A stretch of 64,000 bases of DNA from Psychrobacter glaciei (GTDB lineage Bacteria > Pseudomonadota > Gammaproteobacteria > Pseudomonadales > Moraxellaceae), in NCBI RefSeq assembly GCF_014652895.1, contig NZ_BMZR01000001.1, forward strand, positions 1,054,001 through 1,118,000. The letters are read 5' to 3'. A program made the position numbers and the translations under genes. A model generated the notes under the pieces. That model saw nothing but the letters and a program-made list of their open reading frames with translations, was not told the origin of the DNA and did not search any database. Below, in pieces: positions 19,636-28,048 of the stretch (positions are counted from its first letter, which is position 1; each line of letters opens with the position of its first letter).

Positions 19636-21060
19636 TCAGTAGTTTAAAACTACGAGGCGTGTTTGGGTGTACTCTAGCATCCCGTGCTTTCCATCGTCAC
19701 CGCCTAACCCAGAACGCTTCCAGCCTGCATGAAATCCTTGATAAGGATCAGCAGGTGTGCGGTTGATATATACTTCACCAGCTTCAATATTGTTAGCAAT
19801 CTTCATTGCTGTACGATATTTTTCAGTATAAACAACAGAGGCTAGACCGAATTGGTGATCATTTGCAAGAGCAAGCGCTTCATCAGAATTACTGTATTTC
19901 AATACAGGTAAAACAGGCCCAAAGATTTCTTCTTGAACAATCTCCATATCTTGGCGGCAATTGGTTAAGAGTGTGGGTGGGTAAAAATGGCCTATACCTT
20001 CAGGAATATAACCACCCACTTCCAACGTTGCACCATCATCAATAGCGCGCTCTACCATTTGATGAATGTTTAAGCGAGCATTGTCATTAACCAATGGCCC
20101 CATGAAACTAGGATTTATAGAACGATCACCAAATTGTTGTTCACTCATGTGCTTGCGAAGTAACGCAACAAATTTCTCATAAATATCTTCATGAACATAA
20201 ACGCGCTCAACCGCTGTACACAGCTGACCACAATTGGTCGTTTTGGAGGCAACAATTTCCATTGCTGCTTTTTCAAGGTCGGCATCTGGTTCAACGATAG
20301 CAGGCGTCTTCCCTCCAAGCTCCAAAGAAGACTTAGCAATGTTCACTTGTGAGTATTCAAGTACTTTACGTCCTGCACCCACACTACCTGTTAGTGTAAT
20401 CATGCCAACTTTAGGGTGTGTGCATAAAATTTCTGCAGTAGCGTGATCCATGGTTAAGATATTGACAACCCCTTTCGGCAGACCTGCGTCTTGCACGGCT
20501 TTAGCAATAGCAAATGCTGAACAAGGTGTGTTGTTACTTGGACGCACGACAACCGTATTACCCGTTATCAATGCTGGAGCAATCTTACGCAGCAGAGTGT
20601 AGACAGGATAATTAAAAGGAATAAGACAGCTAACGACCCCTATTGGCTCTCTCTGTAATAACAGGTTTTCCGACGGTGTATCACTAGGAATGATTTCGCC
20701 TTCAATACGACGTGCCCATTCTGCATGGTAACGGGTGATATCAGATGCATACACTGCTTCATTGGTCGCATCTTCGAGGCTTTTACCTGATTCCTCAGCC
20801 AAAGCGCTTCCAATGAGATGCTTATGCTTTAGCAAGCTATCAGCTAATTTGTGTAAATGTGCTGCTCGTTCAACGCTTGTCAGTATTCGCCAAGCTTTTT
20901 GAGCCTCCGCTGCAATCGATACAGCATTGATTGCCTCTTCTGAGGTCGTTGAAGGAACGTGTGCAATGAGTTCTTCGTTGGTAGGGTTATAAACAGAAAT
21001 AGTAGAAAGGTTTGCTGAGCTTACAAATTCATTGTTGATAAAGTTTTGTTCTATTCTCAT
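19636..21060 (-). CDS. Aldehyde dehydrogenase, AldA-like (lactaldehyde/glycolaldehyde type)
   Basis: A 474-residue NAD(P)-dependent dehydrogenase, close to E. coli AldA in several blocks. These are EWARRIEGEIIPSDTPSENL, TGNTVVVRPSNNTPCSAFA, MITLTGSVGAGRKVLEYSQV (cofactor site), SSLELGGKTPAIVEPDADLE (Glu general base) and TTNCGQLCTAVERVYVHEDI (catalytic Cys in GQLC). The C-terminus is YQGFHAGWKRSGLGGDDGKH. It is the first gene of the four-gene operon that runs to 15379 and faces an IclR regulator across a 758-bp spacer. Expected role: oxidise a 2-hydroxyaldehyde to the acid. The exact aldehyde is unknown. Confidence 0.88.
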   Translation of the reverse strand: MRIEQNFINNEFVSSANLSTISVYNPTNEELIAHVPSTTSEEAINAVSIAAEAQKAWRILTSVERAAHLHKLADSLLKHKHLIGSALAEESGKSLEDATNEAVYASDITRYHAEWARRIEGEIIPSDTPSENLLLQREPIGVVSCLIPFNYPVYTLLRKIAPALITGNTVVVRPSNNTPCSAFAIAKAVQDAGLPKGVVNILTMDHATAEILCTHPKVGMITLTGSVGAGRKVLEYSQVNIAKSSLELGGKTPAIVEPDADLEKAAMEIVASKTTNCGQLCTAVERVYVHEDIYEKFVALLRKHMSEQQFGDRSINPSFMGPLVNDNARLNIHQMVERAIDDGATLEVGGYIPEGIGHFYPPTLLTNCRQDMEIVQEEIFGPVLPVLKYSNSDEALALANDHQFGLASVVYTEKYRTAMKIANNIEAGEVYINRTPADPYQGFHAGWKRSGLGGDDGKHGMLEYTQTRLVVLNY

Positions 21061-21818
21061 GACTATGATCCTTTTGTCGTCAAAAACGTCCTAGTTGTTG
21101 TTAGAACCATCCTAGATTCACTCTAATTAATTGTCAATAATTTTTTCATATTTAAAATAATATTTCCATATATAGAATTTTATGTAATATATAGGGTTAT
21201 ACGCAAGCAATAACCTCATTTAAACAAAGAGGATATTTCAAAAGATAAGTACTGAATTTATAGAAGGCAGTCATAATCTGTTACACACTAATGTGGTGTA
21301 GTCAGGCATTGATGGAGGTGTTAAATAATGTAAAGTGGCTCATTTATTCGAGTGCAAAACGACCTACTTAATAGATCTAAGCATACGAATATTGGCTGAT
21401 AGTGATAAAGGTATAGGTATAGGTATTAGAAAATGACCAACGATTTAGAATAAAAGATAGATATCTCGATTTAACATCTATAAGGGCTTAGCATCATATA
21501 GGCTAGGATGTCTCTACCTTCAATCAGATAGTTTTACTAGGATTTTTTCAATGCATATTGTTGTTTAGCTAAATATAAAGTTAGTTGCATCTATACTTAT
21601 GTAAGACGAACACTCGTTAATAACAGAGTATATTTGTGGGAAAGAACGCTCAGGATCAGCTTGCATTCAATATAAATATACGCTTATTATGCCCTAGAAG
21701 AATCAGGCTTAGAAAAGACTGAGCAAAGAATATTTAGCAAAAAGCAATTTTACTAAGCTGTTTATGACGGCAAAGCACACTAATATTTTTTTATATATGA
21801 AAAAAGGTCGATAAAGAC
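21061..21818. promoter_or_regulatory. Divergent promoter region of the aldA-like operon and IclR gene
   Basis: A 758-bp AT-rich spacer with no supported gene. An imperfect palindrome TTCCATATATAGAA (21165-21178; six of seven pairs match) lies about 105 bp upstream of the aldehyde dehydrogenase start. Its TTCC/GAA arms resemble IclR-family operators. I see no RNA gene or IS end. The unusual length compared with other divergent spacers here is unexplained. Confidence 0.4.
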
Positions 21819-22580
21819 ATGCAGAACAAAGAAAAATCTAAAGCACCAGCAGTAGATAGTACGATGATGATTTTGGATTTGTTGGCATCTGCAGCTTATC
21901 CTTTAACACTTTCCGAAATTTGTAAAGAAACCGGCATTGCCATTGCAAGTGGTCATCGCATACTTAATACGATGCTTGAGCATCAGATGGTAGCACCAGA
22001 CCCAAGCCGCAATAAATCCTACTGCATTGGTTCAAAAATATTCCAAATTGCATCAACTATCTATAACAAACAGAATATTATTCCTTTTTTTTATCCTATT
22101 GCTGAAATTTTAAAGAATGAAATCCATAAATCAATTTGTCTCTGTGTTCCTATTGGTAATAAAATAGTCGTTGTTTCCAAAGTTGAGTCGTCACTCAGTG
22201 GTTCTTTCAATATTTACGTGGGTCAGACAATGCCATTACACCTCTCAGCATCAGGTAAAACGATTTTGGCAATGCGATCACTTGAATTTCAGGCAAGTTA
22301 TTTCCAAGCAGAGCTGAAGTTGAATCCCTCTCTTCAAGACAGTATGGAACAAATACAGGAAGATTTAGAACGGACTAGAAGATTAGGGTATGCCGTCACT
22401 CATGATGAGGTTGGCAGTCAAGTCAGCAGTATCGCCACGCCTATTCTCAACCTACGTAATGAGGCCGTCGCAGCGATTAGTGCCGGAATTGTCGGTAAAA
22501 CATTGAATCCACAAGATGCGCGTAACTACTCAAAAAACATGGTTCAGGCAGCGAGACAACTATCAGCTAGGATTGTCTGA
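21819..22580 (+). CDS. IclR-family transcriptional regulator
   Basis: A 253-residue regulator. The N-terminal helix-turn-helix is MMILDLLASAAYPLTLSEIC followed by KETGIAIASGHRILNTMLE. The effector domain shows the IclR signatures LHLSASGKTILAM and RRLGYAVTHDEVGSQVSSIA, then TPILN. It is divergent from the aldA-like/MFS/dehydratase/GMC operon, so it probably controls that operon in response to its substrate. Its stop lies 31 bp from the convergent LysR stop at 22612. Confidence 0.9.
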   Translation: MQNKEKSKAPAVDSTMMILDLLASAAYPLTLSEICKETGIAIASGHRILNTMLEHQMVAPDPSRNKSYCIGSKIFQIASTIYNKQNIIPFFYPIAEILKNEIHKSICLCVPIGNKIVVVSKVESSLSGSFNIYVGQTMPLHLSASGKTILAMRSLEFQASYFQAELKLNPSLQDSMEQIQEDLERTRRLGYAVTHDEVGSQVSSIATPILNLRNEAVAAISAGIVGKTLNPQDARNYSKNMVQAARQLSARIV

Positions 22581-22611
22581 CTTATAGTATCCACTATTAA
22601 AGTGAGCATAA

Positions 22612-23475
22612 TTAATCAGGACTGATTTGCCTGAGCCACTCTGTAAAGCGGATAACCTTAGCAAGCCCTTGACGTTCAGCCTTAATATCAAGCCAGTAAC
22701 CATAAGGGCCGCTCACTTCAACCTGACTAAAAGGTACCAACGTACCCATTTTGAGCTCATGACTGATCATTCTTTTGTCTACAATAGCAAAGCCGGCACC
22801 ATTAATAGCAGCATTACTGACCTGATCTAATGTGCTAAATTCCATTCCTCCATTCACATCGACCTCTCCTGTCAAACCTGCTGCTTGTAGCCAGTTTTCC
22901 CATACTGGTAGCCGCTGTCCTTCGTGAAGTATGTGTAATAAATTGCCGTTTAGTTGCTTAGCTTGCTCTAGTAAATTAGGTGCACATACGGCCACGTGTT
23001 GCTCTAGCATAATCAATTCACTATAGTGATTGGGCCGAGCAGTACGTCCAAAACGTATATGACAGTCAAAAATATTATGTTCACTGTCATTATTATGGAT
23101 AGATAACTGTAATTCAGGAGAATGAATATGGAAATCAGCAAGCTTTGGTGCGAGCCAGCGAGTCGCAAATGTTGGCGGGAATAATAGCGTGAGTTTTTGA
23201 CGTTGATTAGGATCCCTAAGCTCTTGAACGGCCGTTTCCATCAGATTAAAAGACTGCTCAAGCTTGCTCAATAGCTGTTGACCGGCTGCTGTTAGCTCCA
23301 ATCGATGATGACGACGCACGAACAGAGGAACGCCCAGATAGTCCTCTAAGTGTTTAATTTGTCTGCTTACGGCGCTTTGAGTGACATTCAGCTGACTGGC
23401 GGCCTTAGTAAAGCTCAGGCATTTTCCTGCTGTTTCAAAAACACGTAACGATGTCAGTGCGGGCAATGAACGCAT
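22612..23475 (-). CDS. LysR-family regulator, GcvA-like
   Basis: A 287-residue LysR protein of the GcvA/TrpI type: MRSLPALTSLRVFETAGKCL, then SFTKAASQLNVTQSAVSRQI and KHLEDYLGVPLFVRRHHRLE. The effector domain includes LTLLFPPTFATRWLAPKLAD and the usual FAIVDKRMISHELKMGTLVP. It lies 3' of the aldehyde dehydrogenase gene on the same strand, after a terminator. It is a plausible regulator of the ALDH/lyase/AKR/BCCT locus, but nothing in the sequence proves it. Confidence 0.88.
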   Translation of the reverse strand: MRSLPALTSLRVFETAGKCLSFTKAASQLNVTQSAVSRQIKHLEDYLGVPLFVRRHHRLELTAAGQQLLSKLEQSFNLMETAVQELRDPNQRQKLTLLFPPTFATRWLAPKLADFHIHSPELQLSIHNNDSEHNIFDCHIRFGRTARPNHYSELIMLEQHVAVCAPNLLEQAKQLNGNLLHILHEGQRLPVWENWLQAAGLTGEVDVNGGMEFSTLDQVSNAAINGAGFAIVDKRMISHELKMGTLVPFSQVEVSGPYGYWLDIKAERQGLAKVIRFTEWLRQISPD

Positions 23476-23794
23476 AAAGTGACCTTAAGCAAAGCTATAT
23501 TGAGAGTTTGATTATGTAGCATCATAAGCAATTCGTAGTTTTTGGCTTATTATATTCCACTATGAAATAATAATACTACGCTACTTTCTCAAAAACGGCT
23601 ATTCCTAAGCATTCTAGCCACTTGCTGTTTTGTTCACGATAATATCCGTATCAGCCCTCATTAGGGCGTGTTGAACAGTCACAAACTATTAAACACAAAA
23701 AGGCCTGAATATATCAGGCCTTAAAACAAAACTATTTTAGAGGGGTGAGTCCCACAGCACGGCTGCGAAACTTATAATCATTAACGCTTAGCGA
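23476..23794. other. Intergenic region with terminator and a solitary repeat-end motif
   Basis: About 319 bp. It contains the LysR promoter, the motif TTAGGGCGTGTTGAA near 23661-23675 that recurs in this window next to other genes, and the terminator at 23697-23724. No gene is supported. Confidence 0.4.
23697..23724 (-). terminator. Terminator of the aldehyde dehydrogenase gene
   Basis: On the minus strand: stem AAGGCCTGA / TCAGGCCTT with a 5-nt loop, then TTTGTGTTT. It lies about 70 bp after the ALDH stop and before the LysR start. Confidence 0.75.
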
Positions 23795-25300
23795 CTAACC
23801 GTCACCAAAGTACACCCACACACCTTTAGTTTTGGTATAAGAAGACAACGAATGAATGGCCATCTCTTTACCCCAACCACTCTGACGGAAACCACCAAAC
23901 GGTGCAGCAAGTCCATAACAGCCGTAACGGTTGATAAATAACATACCTGCATCAATCTGCTCTGCCACACGATGAGCGCGAGACACGTCACTGGTATACA
24001 GACCTGCAGCTAACCCATAGGCAGTGGCATTGGCCATCTCTACCGCTTCTTCAGTCGTATGGAATCGAGTACAGCACAATACAGGACCAAAGATTTCTTC
24101 TTGTGCAATGCGTGAGTCTTGGCTAACTTCAGAGAAAATAGTAGGTCGAATGAAATACCCATTGGCATTGTCGCCCTCGGTATCTGCATAACCACCAGCG
24201 ACAAGCTTGGCTTCTTTTTTACCGATTTCTATGTATTCTAAAATTTTATTGAACTGTGCTTCGTTACATTGTGGCCCTTGAGTGACTGTTTCATCAAACT
24301 GATTGCCACACCTCACAGCATTAGCCTTTACGATTAACTTATCAACCACTTGGTCATAAAGACTGTCATGAATCAAAAAGCGAGTCGGCTCTGAACACTT
24401 CTCACCTTTATGGGAGAACATGACAGTAAAGGCACGGTCAATCGCACCATCTAGGTCTGGTGTATCTTCAAAGAAGATACAAGGTGACTTACCACCCAGC
24501 TCTAAAGTGGCAGACTTAAGATTAGACAGTCCTGAGTTCTGTACGATTTTACGGCCAACGTCAGTACTACCTGTGAAAGAAACTTTGTGTACGTTGTCGC
24601 TCAAGGTAAGCTGATTTGCCATTTCGCCATTGGTTAATAGCATGTTGATCACACCTTTAGGAAAATCTAGATGCTCATGGATCAGCTCTACCAAAAAAAT
24701 GCTCGTTAATGGGGTATATTCTGATGGCTTGATGATGACAGGATTACCCATAGATAAAGCGGCGGCTAACTTTAAGCTGGTCTGATATAAAGGAAAGTTC
24801 CAAGGTGCTATCAGTGCGCAAACCCCTATTGGCTCTTTTATCGTATAGTTTAAAAAACCCTCTTCAACAGGTGAAGTTTCGCCATAAAATTTATCCGTCC
24901 AGCCAGCGTAGTATTCAAAAATATCAGCACAAGTCGGAATATCATCTACCATAGACTCAGAAAACAGCTTACCATTAGGTAAAGACTCCAGTACTGATAA
25001 CTTTTCTGTGTTATCGCGAATCAACTGGGCGATCTGACGCAGCATATTGGCGCGCTGTGGGCGGCTAATTTTTGCCCATACGCCCGACTCATGACACTGG
25101 TTAGCCATAGTCGCTGTGTATTCAACCTGATCTGCATCAGCTATCTCAAAACTGCATAGTGCTTCACGATTTGCAGGGTTGGTGACGACCCACTTTACAT
25201 CGCTTGCACCATCGACCCATTCACCATTAATGTACTGACGTTTAGGACTGGTGAGCCAGTTATAAGCCCAAGATAAAGGAATATTTTCGTTAGAATTCAT
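23795..25300 (-). CDS. NAD(P)-dependent aldehyde dehydrogenase (betaine-aldehyde dehydrogenase-like)
   Basis: A 501-residue ALDH. I place the start at 25300 because GGAG sits six bases upstream; an ATG at 25312 would add MEHH. Motifs: PIGVCALIAPWNFPLYQTSL, KPSEYTPLTSIFLVELI, VSFTGSTDVGRKIVQNSG (cofactor loop), ATLELGGKSPCIFFEDT (Glu base) and HKGEKCSEPTRFLIHD (catalytic Cys). GEKCSEPTR is a variant of the common GQxCxAxTR. The C-terminus is YGLAAPFGGFRQSGWGKEMA. It lies downstream of the lyase/AKR/BCCT genes in the same orientation and may complete that pathway. Substrate unknown. Confidence 0.87.
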   Translation of the reverse strand: MNSNENIPLSWAYNWLTSPKRQYINGEWVDGASDVKWVVTNPANREALCSFEIADADQVEYTATMANQCHESGVWAKISRPQRANMLRQIAQLIRDNTEKLSVLESLPNGKLFSESMVDDIPTCADIFEYYAGWTDKFYGETSPVEEGFLNYTIKEPIGVCALIAPWNFPLYQTSLKLAAALSMGNPVIIKPSEYTPLTSIFLVELIHEHLDFPKGVINMLLTNGEMANQLTLSDNVHKVSFTGSTDVGRKIVQNSGLSNLKSATLELGGKSPCIFFEDTPDLDGAIDRAFTVMFSHKGEKCSEPTRFLIHDSLYDQVVDKLIVKANAVRCGNQFDETVTQGPQCNEAQFNKILEYIEIGKKEAKLVAGGYADTEGDNANGYFIRPTIFSEVSQDSRIAQEEIFGPVLCCTRFHTTEEAVEMANATAYGLAAGLYTSDVSRAHRVAEQIDAGMLFINRYGCYGLAAPFGGFRQSGWGKEMAIHSLSSYTKTKGVWVYFGDG

Positions 25301-25474
25301 GTGATGCTCCATGTTTTATTTAAGTGACTTTCCGTTATAACGTGGTTTTTCATGATAGAGAGCATTTTCGCTGCTATCTTCACGATTACTAATGAGTCTG
25401 AAGGAACACTGGTTGAGTCGCAATTGACATTAGCGCATAGTGTTGTGCAAAAAACTCATCCTTCTGATCGTATT

Positions 25475-26818
25475 TTATTTTTCTAAATACGCTCTAATCT
25501 TTTCTAGGTCTCCGCCTGTTTCTTTGTAGACACGTGCGGTAAATGAATAACCATGGGTTTTTTTAAGACGCATCAGTGTGGGGATAAGCGTGTTGACGTT
25601 AGCGTTATTACGCTTTATATCTGGCGCCATACCAGACAGACAATGCTGATCAAACGCCTGCATGCCACTGGTCAGTACTGACATTGCATCGAGCAAGTTA
25701 CTAATGATAATAGACTGCCAAGGACTATAGTCTAACTCGCCGTGGTCTTGCGTCATCTGAACCGCATAACAATGCCCACAAGCTTGCATAGCACACTGCA
25801 CCAAGTATTCAGGGACAGTTGGATTTATTTTTCCTGGCATGGCTGAAGAACCGGGTTGCACAGCAGGTAGTATAATCTCACCAAAACCTGTCTCTGGCCC
25901 TGATGCCATCAGCCGAAAATCTTTCGCAATGCGTAACAGTGCTCTTGCAAGTTGATCTAAATCGGCAGCCACTTTCGCTAAATCATCATAACTTTGAGAT
26001 GCATCAAAAAAATTATCGGTGTGCATAAAACGATCTGATGCTTCCATCTCATTTATATTGCCGATTATTTTGTCAAAAAACGCATCAGAGCAATCTCCTT
26101 TGCGGCCAATAATATTGCCACCCAAATTAATCTTGTAAAGCTCATCGATACTATTGTCTAACCGTTGCTTTTGACGCTTAAGCTGCGCGCGATAGCCTCC
26201 AAACATATCGGCGAAACTGATATCGACAGCGTCTTGCAAGCATGTACGAGAAAGCTTTAACACCTCTTTCCACTTATCAGCTTGCACCTCAAAAGTGTCA
26301 ATCAACCCTTGCAATGTCCCCGTGAATTCTTTTCTCTTATCAATCACTGCTAAATGACAAGCAGTGTTCAAAACATCACTTGTCGAGTTGTTGAGATTGA
26401 CATGATCATTGGGATGTATGGGGTAATAACTGCCAAGCGGCTGATTGAAGGTATCGCGGTTTGCGACGTTAGCAATAACCTCATTTAGATTCATATTGCT
26501 AGAAACGCCGCCGCCGCCATGAAAAGAATGCACCTGAAATTGCTCCATGGGCATTTTTTCAAGTAGATAGTCAACAGTAGCCACAATAGCTTGACCCATC
26601 TCAGCGTCGATTTCTTTTGTTTCTATATTGATTAAAGCCGCCAGTTTTTTGACCTTTAGCAACCCCTGTAACAGCTCAGGATAAGCTGCCAAAGGTTTTT
26701 CACCATTTAAGGGATATAACCGTATGGCCCTCTGTGTCTGTACGCCATATAAAGCGTTGATTGGGACCTCAAGACAACCAATCGAGTCTTCTTCGACGCG
26801 ATACTGATACTCCGACAT
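25475..26818 (-). CDS. Aspartase/fumarase-superfamily lyase with atypical active site
   Basis: A 447-residue lyase of the class II fumarase/aspartase superfamily. The substrate-loop serine region GSSAMPGKINPTVPE (residues 323-337) keeps Ser, Lys and Asn, and GGGGVSSNMNLNEVIANVA matches conserved region 1. Two other regions deviate. The canonical QSTND is NSTSD (144-148), and the canonical GRT(H/Q)xQDA is SRTCLQDA (190-197), putting Cys where fumarases have His and aspartases Gln or His. The C-terminal block is HGELDYSPWQSIII in place of AGQLxLNxxEP. It would catalyse elimination from a carboxylic acid, but probably not aspartate. It is flanked by AKR, BCCT and ALDH genes. Confidence 0.85.
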   Translation of the reverse strand: MSEYQYRVEEDSIGCLEVPINALYGVQTQRAIRLYPLNGEKPLAAYPELLQGLLKVKKLAALINIETKEIDAEMGQAIVATVDYLLEKMPMEQFQVHSFHGGGGVSSNMNLNEVIANVANRDTFNQPLGSYYPIHPNDHVNLNNSTSDVLNTACHLAVIDKRKEFTGTLQGLIDTFEVQADKWKEVLKLSRTCLQDAVDISFADMFGGYRAQLKRQKQRLDNSIDELYKINLGGNIIGRKGDCSDAFFDKIIGNINEMEASDRFMHTDNFFDASQSYDDLAKVAADLDQLARALLRIAKDFRLMASGPETGFGEIILPAVQPGSSAMPGKINPTVPEYLVQCAMQACGHCYAVQMTQDHGELDYSPWQSIIISNLLDAMSVLTSGMQAFDQHCLSGMAPDIKRNNANVNTLIPTLMRLKKTHGYSFTARVYKETGGDLEKIRAYLEK

Positions 26819-26932
26819 TTTTAGATATCCTTGATTGATTGCAATTGTCAGTTTGGAGAGTCAAACGAGATGTCTGCCACTAAAGACTGCTTAGTCGTCT
26901 GTCCTCTCCATAGCTTTTAAAGTCCAATACAT

Positions 26933-27961
26933 CTAAACTACTTGATCCATAAAAGTTAATTTTTCTGGGCGAGCAACACGTGGAATGCGCTTGCCTGACG
27001 TATAGTCGTTTATCAGGTCACAAGGTGTATAGTTACGCTCAAGCTCATATATCTCTTCAACAGTGAGTTTCATCTCAACGGCTGCCACTGCGCTATTAAA
27101 CTGCGCCACTGTGTCGGCGCCAACCAACATAGAAGACACTTCAGGTTTATTTAAAACCCAAGCCTGTGCTACTTGTGCAGGTAAGCAGCCACGCGCATTG
27201 GCAATTTTGGCCACTGAATGTGCGATATCTTTAGAAGCCTGATCGTTGTACATCTCTGCAGTAAAGAAGTCCGTCTGATTGCGAGTTGATTGCAAGTCAC
27301 TGGTTAAGATACCGCGCGCTAAAGGACTGAAAACCGACACACCAATGCCCTGATCCATACAGAACGGAATCATTTCTCGCTCTTCTTCTCGGTACGCACA
27401 GTTCAATTGCAACTGCATATTGATTGGACGTGCCCAACCATTTTTATCGCAAACTTGTAGTATTTTGGCCAGCTGCCAAGTGTACATAGTTGAAACACCG
27501 ATATATCGTGCCTTGCCTGCCAATACGATGTCGTTCAGTGCTGCCATGGTTTCTTCCACTGGGGTTTCAGTATCAAAGTAGTGCAGCATATAGATATCGA
27601 CATAATCCATGCCCATACGCTTTAATGAGTTATCAATGGCATTGAAAATGTTTTTTCGTGAATGCCCTTGTGCATTGATGTCATTGCTCATGGCATATCC
27701 CACTTTAGTGGTGATAACCAGGTCATCTCTACGAGCGATACGGCGCAACACGTTACACACGACTTCTTCACCAGCGCCAAGAGAGTAAAAGTCGGCTAAA
27801 TCGATGAAGTTAACCCCCATATCGAGCGCATGTGCAATGATCGGCTCGCTTTCTTTTTCGTTAAAGATCCAAGGTTTCCATTCTTTTGAACCCATATTCA
27901 TGGTGCCAAGACAAAGGCGAGATACTTTTAGGCCAGACTGTCCGAGTTTGACATATTGCAT
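26933..27961 (-). CDS. Aldo/keto reductase
   Basis: A 342-residue NADPH-dependent oxidoreductase of the AKR barrel superfamily. It begins MQYVKLGQSGLKVSRLCLGT. The catalytic tetrad is visible as Asp54, Tyr59, Lys86 and His127 (FIDLADFYS, TTKVGYA, YMLHYFD). GVSVFSPLARGIL and RGCLPAQVAQAWVLNKPEVS contribute the cofactor site. The length and C-terminus fit the YhdN/AKR11-12-like group rather than ion-channel subunits. It lies between the lyase (114 bp away) and the BCCT gene (87 bp away) on the same strand, so it is probably part of that pathway, interconverting an aldehyde and an alcohol. Confidence 0.88.
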   Translation of the reverse strand: MQYVKLGQSGLKVSRLCLGTMNMGSKEWKPWIFNEKESEPIIAHALDMGVNFIDLADFYSLGAGEEVVCNVLRRIARRDDLVITTKVGYAMSNDINAQGHSRKNIFNAIDNSLKRMGMDYVDIYMLHYFDTETPVEETMAALNDIVLAGKARYIGVSTMYTWQLAKILQVCDKNGWARPINMQLQLNCAYREEEREMIPFCMDQGIGVSVFSPLARGILTSDLQSTRNQTDFFTAEMYNDQASKDIAHSVAKIANARGCLPAQVAQAWVLNKPEVSSMLVGADTVAQFNSAVAAVEMKLTVEEIYELERNYTPCDLINDYTSGKRIPRVARPEKLTFMDQVV

Positions 27962-28048
27962 GTTTAATCCTTAAAGGTAGTCGTAGATATAGTTCTACTA
28001 GATAGTATGGTTACCGCATTTTTGAACGTGTTTTTACTGCCACTCTGC

